A DNA stretch of 43,271 nucleotides from SURF-32 sp964648365. GTDB lineage: Bacteria > Planctomycetota > Phycisphaerae > UBA1845. The notes beneath the pieces are model-generated. The model had not been told where the DNA came from and made no database searches. It saw only the letters and a program-made list of their open reading frames with translations. Positions 1-7,967 of the stretch are shown here, piece by piece. The stretch lies in contig CAZYLK010000029.1 in assembly GCA_964648365.1 (NCBI GenBank), forward strand, positions 1 through 43,271, in the 5' to 3' direction. Numbering within the stretch: position 1 is the stretch's first letter; every line of letters begins with the position of its first letter. A program made the translations under genes and the position numbers.

Positions 1-551
1 GGCGATTCGTGAAGAAAAGACAGCCGCATAGTGAACGGCGTTGCGTGGCACGGCCATCCTGGCCGTGATTCGGAGGGTGGCAGGCCCCTGCCCCGGTTGT
101 GAATCGGTTTCCGTCCAGGCAAGCCAGATACTGAGTCGCAATCACGGGCAAGATGCCCGTGCCACGCGCGCCGCCCAAGGCCTAATGGCCCCGCCGATTG
201 CGTCACGCACCCGGCGGCGCCGAGCCAGCCTGCGATATTCGCCTCGCGAGGACGAAACCGCTATAGTGGCCTGACGGCGGCCGCCGATGCCCGACGCGGC
301 ACGCGGGTGCGCCGCCGGAGTCGCCTGCGGCCCCGGGCCGAACTTTCCAGGTGCCTGATTCTTCGCTCTGCGCGACTCGTTCCGCCGGACGACGCGGCCG
401 AAATCAAGGCGGGCGGGAATCGAACGAACCGATACGTCGCGGGCGGCGTCAGCGGTCCGCACGCCCAGACGCGGGAATCGACAGAGGAAGCGGTCGGAGT
501 CCATCGCGTGCCTCGGACCCCAGTTGACGGACTCGACGGATGGTGAAGGCC
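1..551. other. Intergenic stretch, no convincing gene
   Basis: I see no gene here. Open frames on both strands are arginine/proline-rich, lack recognisable motifs and mostly reflect the high GC content. The stretch holds two copies of a palindromic repeat family (a short degenerate one near 44-76 and a long one at 127-210, listed separately). The remainder up to the PTS gene shows nothing I can name. Confidence 0.6.
127..210 (+). repeat. Intergenic palindromic repeat, copy 1 of an inverted pair
   Basis: About 84 nt that match the reverse complement of 2259-2343 with roughly a dozen differences. The core is the palindrome CACGGGCAAGATGCCCGTG followed by CCACGCGCGCCGCCC. Read through in one frame it gives NHGQDARAT, a peptide I associate with mis-called planctomycete genes. 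A shorter, diverged relative of the palindrome lies at about 44-76 in the opposite orientation. The element is non-coding; its function is unknown. Confidence 0.75.
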
Positions 552-1004
552 ATGAGCCTGGCAGATATTCTCACCCCCAACCGGATCGCCGTTCCGCTCC
601 GCGCGACCGACAAGCTGGAAGTCATCGCTGAGCTGGTCGATCTGCTGGCGGCGGACGGCGTCATCGGCGATCGCGACGAGGTGCTGCGGGCGGTGCTCGC
701 CCGGGAGGAGATGCGCTCGACGGGCATCGGCGCCGGGCTGGCCGTGCCTCACGCCAAGCCCCGTGCGTGCAGCCGGCTCACGGCCGCGGTGGGCAAGGCG
801 GCCAGCCCCATCGACTTCGCCAGCAGCGACGGCAAGCCCTGCGAGTTCGTCGTCCTGCTCGTCAGCCCACCCGACGAAACCGGCCCGCACATCCAGGCCC
901 TGGCCCGGATCAGCCGCATCTGGCTGCAGGAAGGCTTCCGCGAGGCCGTCCGATCCGCAACGTCGCCCGACGCACTCTACAAGGCCATCCAACATGCCGG
1001 CTGA
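552..1004 (+). CDS. PTS EIIA type-2 (fructose/nitrogen) domain protein
   Basis: A 150-residue single-domain protein of the PTS EIIA fructose/mannitol/Ntr family, which accepts a phosphoryl group from HPr on a histidine. The family's active-site context GLAVPHAK is present, with the histidine at residue 67. The N-terminus SLADILTPNRI matches the usual start of these domains. I chose the ATG at 552, just after GGTGAAGG, over an in-frame ATG at 540. No EIIB, EIIC or HPr gene lies nearby, so a regulatory (PtsN-like) role is more likely than sugar uptake, but the sequence does not decide this. It is monocistronic and convergent with the next gene, 69 bp away. Confidence 0.88.
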   Translation: MSLADILTPNRIAVPLRATDKLEVIAELVDLLAADGVIGDRDEVLRAVLAREEMRSTGIGAGLAVPHAKPRACSRLTAAVGKAASPIDFASSDGKPCEFVVLLVSPPDETGPHIQALARISRIWLQEGFREAVRSATSPDALYKAIQHAG

Positions 1005-1073
1005 GGCATCGCCGGTGCAGCGGGCGGGCTTACGCCGGGCGTTTGAACGCCACGGGTATCGTCGATCAAACGC

Positions 1074-2117
1074 TTACGCGCCGCGCACGGTCTTTTCGAT
1101 CGCGTGAATCTCGTGACGGAGCTGGCGCAGCGCCTTTTTGACGCTGGCGAGGAAGCGGTCCACGCGCACCTGCGCCTCCGGCGACGGCGTCTGCCATTCT
1201 TCGAGCAGATCGACCAGTTCGAGGATCAGCGCCGCCAGCCATTCGGCGTCGTGGGCCTGAATCCGCCGTACCGCTTCTTCGTAGGTTCGCTCCGCATCGG
1301 CGTACTGCGCGCTGTCGTGCGGCACGCTGCGGGCGACGCGGTAGAAGCGATGGATGTCATCGGCGAGTTGCCGGATCTCCGCGGCCACGGCGCGCTCGCG
1401 CTGAATCAGCAGATGAGCGGCCACGTTATGTTCGCGAACCTCGGCGGCCTCGGCGATGTGGTTGCGGATCGCCTGGAACTCAGACTCGCCCAAGAGCAGG
1501 GGCCTGGCCGCGTGGATGATGGACAGGCGGCGAAGCGTGCGCCCCACGGCCTGCTCGTCGCCCTTCCGCGCGGCCGCCACCGCCCGGTCCGACAGGTTTG
1601 CCACGTGATGTCGGTACGCATCGGCACGTCGTTCGTGACGCTCCAGATCGTCCGCCAGCGCGTTCAGCCACGTCCGATCGACGTGCTCCGGCCACGCCTC
1701 CACCAGTTCCGCCGCCTGCCCCAGCAACTCGCGGGCGCGGGCGAGGTTGTAGCGTGAGACCTGCTCGTGGAAGTCATGCTCGACGTGCGAGATCAAGTCA
1801 CCAGGGTCGATGGCCGTTGTGACGGGCGCGGGCGGTTCGACGACGGACTCAGCGTCCTGACTGAAGGCCGCAGCCTCGCGGGCGGCGGCGGCAGCACGTT
1901 CCGCGACCCGCAACCCGGCTTCCTGCTCGTTGATGAAGGCCTGGATCATCCCGGCCAGCGCGATGTCGGCGCGCACGTCGGAGTCTGACAGCGCCCGCGA
2001 GGCGACCCGGCTCAATGACGGGCGGTCGTGGGCTTCCCGCAGGATTTCAGCCCGCCACCGTTGAAAGGCGAGTTCGGTCCGCTTGCCGTCGGCCGCGTGC
2101 GGCACATGTTGACGCAT
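1074..2117 (-). CDS. Hypothetical all-helical cytoplasmic protein
   Basis: I do not recognise this 347-residue protein. It is rich in Ala, Arg, Glu and His, with long amphipathic helical stretches over most of its length (roughly residues 40-345), no signal peptide and no membrane segment. The composition suggests helical bundles or coiled coil, perhaps a scaffold or regulatory protein. The frame stays open up to 2408, but the upstream part crosses the palindromic repeat at 2259-2343 and reads as repeat-derived peptide, so I start at the ATG at 2117, preceded by a G-rich GGGGGTG stretch. Another in-frame ATG lies at 2204. The gene is convergent with the EIIA gene, and no neighbour suggests a function. 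Confidence 0.7.
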   Translation of the reverse strand: MRQHVPHAADGKRTELAFQRWRAEILREAHDRPSLSRVASRALSDSDVRADIALAGMIQAFINEQEAGLRVAERAAAAAREAAAFSQDAESVVEPPAPVTTAIDPGDLISHVEHDFHEQVSRYNLARARELLGQAAELVEAWPEHVDRTWLNALADDLERHERRADAYRHHVANLSDRAVAAARKGDEQAVGRTLRRLSIIHAARPLLLGESEFQAIRNHIAEAAEVREHNVAAHLLIQRERAVAAEIRQLADDIHRFYRVARSVPHDSAQYADAERTYEEAVRRIQAHDAEWLAALILELVDLLEEWQTPSPEAQVRVDRFLASVKKALRQLRHEIHAIEKTVRGA

Positions 2118-2258
2118 GATGCACCCCCGTCCGGCGGCCGGGTCGGCCGGGGCGAGCGCCGCGCAACGACGTGGCGGCAGGCCGCGCGCCCGAATGACCG
2201 CCATCACGATTCTACACCCGATCTGCGGCCGCGACGACCTCTCTTCCGGACACTTCGG

Positions 2259-2343
2259 TGTGTGTAACGCAATCCGCGGGGCGATGAAGCCGCGGGCGGC
2301 GCGCGTGGCACGGGCATCTTGCCCGTGATTGCGACTCGGTATT
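2259..2343 (-). repeat. Intergenic palindromic repeat, copy 2 of an inverted pair
   Basis: The reverse complement of this stretch matches 127-210 over about 84 nt, including the palindrome CACGGGCAAGATGCCCGTG. It lies upstream of the helical hypothetical gene and artificially extends that gene's open frame. Confidence 0.75.
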
Positions 2344-2376
2344 TGGCCCGCCCGGAGCGAGCCTCCAGGAGAGGGG

Positions 2377-2388
2377 TGACAATTGTCA
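2377..2388. promoter_or_regulatory. Perfect 12-bp palindrome, possible operator
   Basis: TGACAATTGTCA is a perfect inverted repeat in an AT-richer patch between two minus-strand genes. It could bind a dimeric regulator of the gene starting at 2117, but it is about 260 bp upstream, so the assignment is weak. Confidence 0.25.
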
Positions 2389-2514
2389 AGAAGGTAGGGC
2401 CGTGCCACGTTCGAGCGTGCTCTCCGGGTCTGTCACGCAACCGCCGTTCGGGGTCGTGCGGCGGATCTGCCGGCCGCGGCGTCGGTCGACAAACCGACTT
2501 TTGACAGGGCGAAC

Positions 2515-2543
2515 GAAAAAGGCACCGGCGATTCGCCGGTGCC
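2515..2543 (-). terminator. Rho-independent terminator of the VCBS lipoprotein gene
   Basis: On the minus strand an 11-bp perfect stem (GGCACCGGCGA with its complement, one-base loop as drawn) is followed directly by TTTTTCG. It lies about 30 nt after the stop codon of the minus-strand lipoprotein gene. Confidence 0.8.
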
Positions 2544-2573
2544 GTCAGAGTCAATCCGAGTTGCGACGCCCGC

Positions 2574-4118
2574 CTACCGCGTGTTCTCAAACCAGACGAG
2601 CGCGTCGTTGGTCAGGCCGCTGAGGCCGGCGCGGTTGAGCGTGGCGACGAAGTCCAGCCGGCCGTCGCCGTCCAGGTCCACGATGTCCAGCGCCCGGATG
2701 GACGTCGCCCCGGCCACGTCCTGCGGCTCGACGTTCGGATCGGTCGGCGTGGGGGCGTTCGGATTGTTCGGCGCGGGAATATCGTCGATGATCAGCACTT
2801 CGATCCACTGGTCGTAGACGCTCTCGGCGGCCAGCGCGTCGAACCAGGCGATGCCGCCCTGCGCCGCCAGCAGCACTTCCAACTGGCCGTCGCCGTTGAA
2901 GTCGGCCAGTGCCATCGTTTCGGGCGTCCGCTCGGTAAACTCGGCGAGCGTGTACACCTGCCAGGGCACGTTGCGGATCGCGGAGACCAGCGCCGTCTGC
3001 GGCCCGCGGAACCACTGCACCACGCGCCCGGCGCGTGACTGAACCAGCACGTCCAGATACCCGTCGTCGTCGAGGTCGCCGACCTCCACGCCGTCCGCCC
3101 CGGTGAAGACGTGTCCGATCGCGCCGGTCTGCCATTCCTCCGGGTCACCCTGACGGCGAACCACCGGATTCCGCAGCCACCTCACGTTCATGCTGTCCGC
3201 GTCCGGCCGGCTGATGACCACGTCGAGATCGTTGTCGCCATCCAGATCGGCCAGGGCCAGATCCTGAACCAGCGACACGGTCGCCTCCAGCGACACGAGG
3301 TTCGACGTCGGCGACTTGAAACGGCTCCACTCGCCGCCGCGGCGGGCGCGGTTCGCCCCATTGGCGTCCGGGTTGAAGAACACTTCGATGCGGCCGCTGC
3401 CGCGAGCCTCTTCCTCCGCCGTGGCGGTGGGCGATTCATCCTGAGCTATGTCCCAATTCAGGCAGGCGACGATGTCGACGTCGCCGTCCGAGTCAATGTC
3501 GCCGACTTCCATGTCGGTGTAGCCGCCCAACTCGGGGGACGTTCCGTCTCCCACGGCCGTGCCGGCCAGTTCCGAGTGGCCCAGCAGCACCGCCTCCCAC
3601 GTCAGGGGATCCTGAAGGTTGCCGTCCTCGCCGGGGTTGAAGTAGATCATGATGGCGCCGTCGAGCGGATCAGGCCCGTCACCGTTGACGTCGCGCAGGT
3701 TGCGAATCTTGATGAGCACGGCGATGTCCGCCCATCCGTCCTGGTCGAAGTCGGCCAGCTGGATGTCCGCCATGGTGGCGATGGGAATGGAGCCGGCCAG
3801 CGTCGTCGTTTCGAAGCGAATGCTGCCGTTGGCCTCGCGGCGCTGGAGGTGAAACTGGATCGGCTGTGATTCGCTCCAGCCGGAGACCATGTCGGCCAGT
3901 CCGTCGTTATCCAGGTCGCCCGATTCGGCGAACTGCGGCCCGGCGGAGTCTTCGCTGCGGGGGTCCACCTGGGTGGCGTGGAAGAAGCTCGCCGTCCGGC
4001 CGCTGGCGAGGAAATCGCCGCTCGAGACGAACAGGTTCGAGTAATCCAGGCGGCACCCCGCTACCAGGAATGCGCCGATGATCGCGGCGACCAGTCCGCC
4101 GCCCAGCCATGACTTCAT
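2574..4118 (-). CDS. FG-GAP/VCBS-repeat lipoprotein
   Basis: A 514-residue exported lipoprotein. The N-terminus MKSWLGGGLVAAIIGAFLV leads into a lipobox (LVAGC, Cys22). The rest consists of FG-GAP/VCBS-type beta-propeller repeats, recognised by Ca-binding-like motifs such as ADLDGDNDLDVV, GDLDDDGYLDVL, ADFNGDGQLEVL and VDLDGDGRLDF. Such repeats fold as an integrin-alpha-like propeller on the cell surface and may bind Ca2+ or other proteins or glycans. No catalytic domain is visible and the substrate is unknown. The ATG at 4118 is preceded by GGGGGT at suitable spacing, and a strong terminator follows. The gene appears monocistronic. Confidence 0.88.
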   Translation of the reverse strand: MKSWLGGGLVAAIIGAFLVAGCRLDYSNLFVSSGDFLASGRTASFFHATQVDPRSEDSAGPQFAESGDLDNDGLADMVSGWSESQPIQFHLQRREANGSIRFETTTLAGSIPIATMADIQLADFDQDGWADIAVLIKIRNLRDVNGDGPDPLDGAIMIYFNPGEDGNLQDPLTWEAVLLGHSELAGTAVGDGTSPELGGYTDMEVGDIDSDGDVDIVACLNWDIAQDESPTATAEEEARGSGRIEVFFNPDANGANRARRGGEWSRFKSPTSNLVSLEATVSLVQDLALADLDGDNDLDVVISRPDADSMNVRWLRNPVVRRQGDPEEWQTGAIGHVFTGADGVEVGDLDDDGYLDVLVQSRAGRVVQWFRGPQTALVSAIRNVPWQVYTLAEFTERTPETMALADFNGDGQLEVLLAAQGGIAWFDALAAESVYDQWIEVLIIDDIPAPNNPNAPTPTDPNVEPQDVAGATSIRALDIVDLDGDGRLDFVATLNRAGLSGLTNDALVWFENTR

Positions 4119-4427
4119 TGCCGTTACCCCCGTTGTGTGTCAGTCGGATGCCGCGGTTGTCCTGCCGGCAGAATCCCGCCCTCGGCGCCGCAGCCCTGGC
4201 GGGCGATTCGGGCCGGACGGAGTCCATACGGGTTATCGGTTTCGATGCAGACGCTCTTTTGCGATACCGAGGCTCGTCCCTCGCGGACCCGGCCTCTCGG
4301 CGAACCACGGTCCACGGCGACGCCGGTCACGCGGCCCACCGCGGCCGCGAATCTCCGAGAACGCCGTGGAGGCCCCCGCCACGACTGTCCTATAAGCGGC
4401 GGCGCACGGCATCCGCGCAGCGTCCCC
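4119..4427. other. Intergenic stretch, nothing recognised
   Basis: About 310 bp between the VCBS lipoprotein start and the queA stop codon, both minus strand. I find no gene, RNA or clear terminator; it presumably carries the lipoprotein promoter. Confidence 0.5.
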
Positions 4428-5519
4428 TCACAAGATTAACATTGCGTCACCGAAGCTGTAGAAGCGATAGTCCGATTCGATGGCCCGCGCATACGCCTGC
4501 TGCGTCCGCTCCACGCCTGCGAACGCCATGATCAGGGCCAGCAGCGTGCTCCGGGGAAGGTGAAAGTTGGTCAGCAGTGCCTCCACAACGCGCGGAGCGT
4601 AGGGTGGATACAGGAAGATGTCCGTCGTGCCGGAGCCGGGCGCGACGGCGCCGTCCGGCGCGGCGCAGTGTTCCAGGACGCGAACTGCCGTCGTCCCGAC
4701 CGCCACCACGCGGCCGCCGCGCCGCCGACACGCGGCGATGGCTTCGGCCGCGGCGACCGGCAGATCGAACCGCTCGACGTGCATCCGGTGGTCCGACAGA
4801 TGGTCCGTCTCGATCGGCTTGAACGTGCCGGCGCCCACGTGCAGCGTGACGAACGTCCGTTCAACCCCCCGCGAAGCGAGTCGCGCCAGCAACGCCTCGG
4901 ACAGGTGTAGCCCGGCCGTGGGAGCGGCAACAGCGCCGGGACGGCGGGCGTAGACGGTCTGATAACGGTCGAGGTCGGCGGCTCGCGTTGCATCGGATTC
5001 GGCGGGTGATCGCCGGATGTACGGCGGCAGCGGCGCGGACCCGACGGCGCCGAGGACCGTGTTTGCATCCGCTGCCGGATCGACGGCGACCAGCCACCGG
5101 CCGGCGTCTTCCCGCCCGGCGAGCGTTACGCGCCAGGGGGCTTCGGTGTCGATGTCGAAGTGCAGCACCTCGCCGGGGCTGCACCGCTGGGCGTTGCGCA
5201 GCATCACCGTCCATCGCCCAGGCTCGCACTCCTCCAGAAACAACCCTTCCACCCGCCCGCCGCTGTGCCGTCGTAGAAAGAAGCGTGCAGGGAGGACGCG
5301 GGTATCGTTGAGCACCAGCAGGTCGCCCGGTCGAAGCTGATCCGGGAGATCGCTGACGCGAGCGTGCCGGAAGTCATCCGCACGTCGGTCGACAACCAGC
5401 AGTCGCGCGTTCTCCCGACGCTCGGCCGGGGTCTGCGCAATGAGCCGATCGGGAAGATCGTAATCGAGCAGCCGCACGTCGAAATCGGGCTGAGGCCGGG
5501 GAGCGTGCGGTGGCGACAT
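4428..5519 (-). CDS. queA: QueA, S-adenosylmethionine:tRNA ribosyltransferase-isomerase
   Basis: A 363-residue enzyme that transfers and isomerises the ribosyl part of S-adenosylmethionine onto 7-aminomethyl-7-deazaguanine at tRNA position 34, making epoxyqueuosine. Family blocks visible in order: DYDLPDRLIAQTPAERR near residue 18, VLNDTRVLPAR near 69, PTAGLHLSE near 200, HVGAGTFKPI near 228, and a C-terminal block containing NFHLPRSTLLALI. The length is normal for QueA. It lies 46 bp downstream of the zinc-ribbon/GYF gene on the same strand and may be cotranscribed with it. No other queuosine gene is in the window. Confidence 0.97.
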   Translation of the reverse strand: MSPPHAPRPQPDFDVRLLDYDLPDRLIAQTPAERRENARLLVVDRRADDFRHARVSDLPDQLRPGDLLVLNDTRVLPARFFLRRHSGGRVEGLFLEECEPGRWTVMLRNAQRCSPGEVLHFDIDTEAPWRVTLAGREDAGRWLVAVDPAADANTVLGAVGSAPLPPYIRRSPAESDATRAADLDRYQTVYARRPGAVAAPTAGLHLSEALLARLASRGVERTFVTLHVGAGTFKPIETDHLSDHRMHVERFDLPVAAAEAIAACRRRGGRVVAVGTTAVRVLEHCAAPDGAVAPGSGTTDIFLYPPYAPRVVEALLTNFHLPRSTLLALIMAFAGVERTQQAYARAIESDYRFYSFGDAMLIL

Positions 5520-5565
5520 CGGACCTTCAGTATCCCCGGGGTAGCGGCCCGCCGGATGGGTACAG

Positions 5566-6615
5566 CTACGGACGAGCGCCCGCGGCGGGAACCGTTTCGG
5601 CAGGCGATGAGGCGCCCGGTCGCGCGAATGGCCGCGACTTCACCAGCATCAGCAGCGCAGCCAGCGCGATGACCATGACGAACGTCACCACCCACGTCGC
5701 CCGGATGCCGGCGATGCGCGGGGTGTCGTCGATGTAGCCGTCGAGTTCGTCATCGCTCTGGTCGATGGCCGCGGACAGTTCGCTGAGCGCATCGCCGCCA
5801 TTGAGCGCCGCGACGGCAGCCGGGGACGATTTCGCAAGGGGGGTCGGGCTGCGGCCCTGATCGGCGCCGGCCGCGGAATCCTGCACATGTTTCGACGGCT
5901 TCAGAGCGTACTCGCCAACAGCCGAAGCGCCGGCTGCCGATTGGCCGACCGGCGATTCGCCCGCGCCGCGGCCGTTTCCCGCAGTCGTCGGGGCAGCCTT
6001 CGCGCGGGCGGGGGCAGTCGCCGCGGCCGCGGGCTGGCGCATCGGCGGGATAGGACCGTCGCGGAGCCCGTCCTGCCGGGCGAGGCAGGTCTGGCAGACC
6101 AGATCCTCCAGCGTGACCTCGCCGTAGCACTCCCAGCAGCGGCCGAAGTAGCGGGCCAGGCCGGCCGTTTCGACCGCGAACTGCCACTGGTGGTCGGTGG
6201 TCGGCCCGCGAACGATCGAGGTCTCGGTCAGCACGCCCCGCTGAATCTGCCGCACCAGCCGCTCGAACCGCACGCCGGGGAACGGCCGCACATGCTCCAG
6301 CACGTACCACGGGCCGGCACAGGCCCGCATCCGATCGAGCATCTCCTCGTCGAGTTCCTGCCCGCAGTCCTGACACGTATCGTCGTCGCGGCAGACCAAC
6401 TGCCCGCAGGACGGGCACGGCCGCGTTTCGCCATGCCAGACGTGCCGCCCAAGCGGGCTGAGCGGGCCAATGCCGCGCCGAGCGGCCACTTCGAGGGCGT
6501 GGTTGCCGGGTGGAAGCTCGTCTTCCGCGACGGCGGCGCCGGAGGCGGTCGCGGGGGCCGGGGTGCGTGGGTTAGGGTCGCTACTCAAATGGAGATCGTC
6601 GCGCTGGTCGGTCAT
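5566..6615 (-). CDS. Tail-anchored zinc-ribbon/GYF-like membrane protein
   Basis: A 349-residue protein. After a Pro/Ala-rich start come a zinc ribbon with two CxxC knuckles (CPSCGQ and CQDCGQ, around residues 65-85), then a GYF_2-like domain (GPWYVLEHVRPF onward, about 100-160), a second zinc ribbon (CWECYG and CQTC, about 160-185), a low-complexity Ala/Pro/Gly linker, and one membrane helix near the C-terminus (ATWVVTFVMVIALAALLML). I infer that the ribbons and GYF-like domain face the cytoplasm and the protein is tail-anchored. Similar architectures are common in planctomycetes, with no established function; adaptor or proline-rich-peptide binding is a guess. I use the ATG at 6615 instead of the open frame up to 6738. 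Confidence 0.75.
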   Translation of the reverse strand: MTDQRDDLHLSSDPNPRTPAPATASGAAVAEDELPPGNHALEVAARRGIGPLSPLGRHVWHGETRPCPSCGQLVCRDDDTCQDCGQELDEEMLDRMRACAGPWYVLEHVRPFPGVRFERLVRQIQRGVLTETSIVRGPTTDHQWQFAVETAGLARYFGRCWECYGEVTLEDLVCQTCLARQDGLRDGPIPPMRQPAAAATAPARAKAAPTTAGNGRGAGESPVGQSAAGASAVGEYALKPSKHVQDSAAGADQGRSPTPLAKSSPAAVAALNGGDALSELSAAIDQSDDELDGYIDDTPRIAGIRATWVVTFVMVIALAALLMLVKSRPFARPGASSPAETVPAAGARP

Positions 6616-6922
6616 GGGCCGTATCAATGGAGTGTTGTAGTCACGGCGATCACGGTGCAAGGCTCGCCCGTCACGGCCCCGCGGTCGCTGACGGGTATTG
6701 TAGCGCAGCCGGGCGGCGGAAACAACCGGCTCGCTCACTCGCGCCGCCTCGACGCCTCGACCACGGCGTATCGCCTATCGCCCCGCGCGGGCGGAGAAAG
6801 CCAAGCCCCCCAGTCGCATATCGCGAATGGAGGGCTTGGAGAAGGCGCTCCGGCCGGACGGTCGGGATCCCGGCGAGTGTGCCGCGCCGACAGCGACGTT
6901 CCGTCACGCTGCGTCCAGGTCG
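6616..6922. other. Intergenic stretch with a terminator hairpin
   Basis: About 307 bp between two minus-strand genes. The only structure I can name is the hairpin at 6801-6839. The part next to 6615 presumably holds the promoter of the zinc-ribbon gene. Confidence 0.5.
6801..6839 (-). terminator. Terminator-like hairpin
   Basis: A 12-bp stem with one mismatch (CCAAGCCCCCCA against TGGAGGGCTTGG) and a 15-nt loop, followed on the minus strand by CTTTCTCC. It lies about 85 nt downstream of the minus-strand gene ending at 6923. The U-tract is weak. Confidence 0.5.
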
Positions 6923-7933
6923 CTACTCTGAACAGCTTCCGCCGAACTGGGCCACGCTGTCATGCCCGACGAGAATGTACGGGTTCCGGGCTGACTTCTC
7001 CTCGGCATGTGTTCCAATGGCGTCCAGGTCGCCAGTCGTGCAGAATGTCGCAACTTCCGTTGAACCGTCGCCGACCTGGAACCGGCCCGCGGTGAGCATC
7101 ACGTCGCCCGTGAGTTCCGCACACGACTCGAATACCTGAATGCGGGGCGGGTTGCAACCGCTGTTGGTACACTCCGCGATCGGTGAACTGACCTGCCATC
7201 TCGCTGATCCGGTCACCTCAGTGTAAACTTCGAGCGAACCCTCACCCGAAGCGGACCAGATGCCGCAGCCAGACTTCGGTTCGCCGATCAGCTTGATGGG
7301 GCAGTAGCTCGCCTGGTATACGTGCATGTCCGCATCGACAATCGCGTCGTTCACGATGGGCGCCTCGAGAATCCCGGACCCATGCCAGAGCAGCGCGCAC
7401 GAAGCGGCCGGATTGCACGGGTCGATGCAGTCGCTCTCCAGCGTCAGGGTGTACGGCCCCTCGTTGGGCGGGTTGCCGACTACCCAGCCCTTGGTCAGCC
7501 AGATGACTCCGCCGTCTCCGACGATGGTGTGATCGCCGGCAATGACGAGTTCACCCTCCCACGGCGCCCAGTCTTCGGCGAGCAGTTCGCCGTCGATGCG
7601 CGACGTATTGGGGGCGCCATTCTCGCCTAGGATCAGGGCGGATTCGTTCTTCATGAAGATCGTGCCGCCATCCTCGATCGTAATCCGCTTCGCCTCCGCC
7701 GGGCCGACCGGGTTCTCGCCGTCGTATGCCCGGATGACGCACGTCAGGCCCGTGGGGATCTTGGCGTGGTCGTTCGGGCCGGGTGCGTCCGGCGGATCCC
7801 AGTTCACGTCAAGGTCGTAATACGGCGTGTTCGGATTGAACGGATCGAAGACCTTCGTCTCCGCCCGCGACTCGGGCGCGGCCGCCGTCGCCAGCAGGCA
7901 CGCCACGACCGTCAACAAGCTGATGCTCCTCAT
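6923..7933 (-). CDS. Secreted hypothetical protein with an NW...P..D.A.IP module
   Basis: A 336-residue exported protein that I cannot assign. It has an N-terminal signal peptide (MRSISLLTVVACLLATAAA, likely cleaved near ESRA) and a Gly/Asp/Thr-rich, beta-rich body. The segment from about residue 40 (VNWDPPDAP...DHAKIPTG) resembles the first module of the 142-residue protein at 9317-9745 and of many planctomycete passenger-like proteins that begin with a short NW...P..D..I repeat and continue as a beta-helix. Ten or more cysteines suggest disulfides outside the cytoplasm. The start at 7933 is supported by GGAG eight bases upstream. It follows the dockerin protein gene by 34 bp and is probably cotranscribed. 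Confidence 0.72.
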   Translation of the reverse strand: MRSISLLTVVACLLATAAAPESRAETKVFDPFNPNTPYYDLDVNWDPPDAPGPNDHAKIPTGLTCVIRAYDGENPVGPAEAKRITIEDGGTIFMKNESALILGENGAPNTSRIDGELLAEDWAPWEGELVIAGDHTIVGDGGVIWLTKGWVVGNPPNEGPYTLTLESDCIDPCNPAASCALLWHGSGILEAPIVNDAIVDADMHVYQASYCPIKLIGEPKSGCGIWSASGEGSLEVYTEVTGSARWQVSSPIAECTNSGCNPPRIQVFESCAELTGDVMLTAGRFQVGDGSTEVATFCTTGDLDAIGTHAEEKSARNPYILVGHDSVAQFGGSCSE

Positions 7934-7967
7934 AGATTATCTCCATTGACCTGTCCTCTCGGGACGG

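Larger units (their letters stand above)
2118..2573. other. Intergenic stretch with repeat, palindrome and terminator
   Basis: No gene is supported. It contains the second copy of the 84-nt inverted repeat (2259-2343), a perfect 12-bp palindrome TGACAATTGTCA at 2377-2388 that could be an operator, and a terminator hairpin at 2521-2543 for the lipoprotein gene that ends at 2574. No clear promoter could be assigned. Confidence 0.6.

Noticed and set aside
405..440. tRNA-like TTCGATTCC element on the minus strand
   Set aside because: The T-arm stem does not pair and no acceptor, D-arm or anticodon arm could be drawn, so no tRNA gene is called.
2481..2502. Short plus-strand terminator (GTCGGT...ACCGAC then TTTT)
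   Set aside because: The stem is only six base pairs and no plus-strand gene ends upstream of it.
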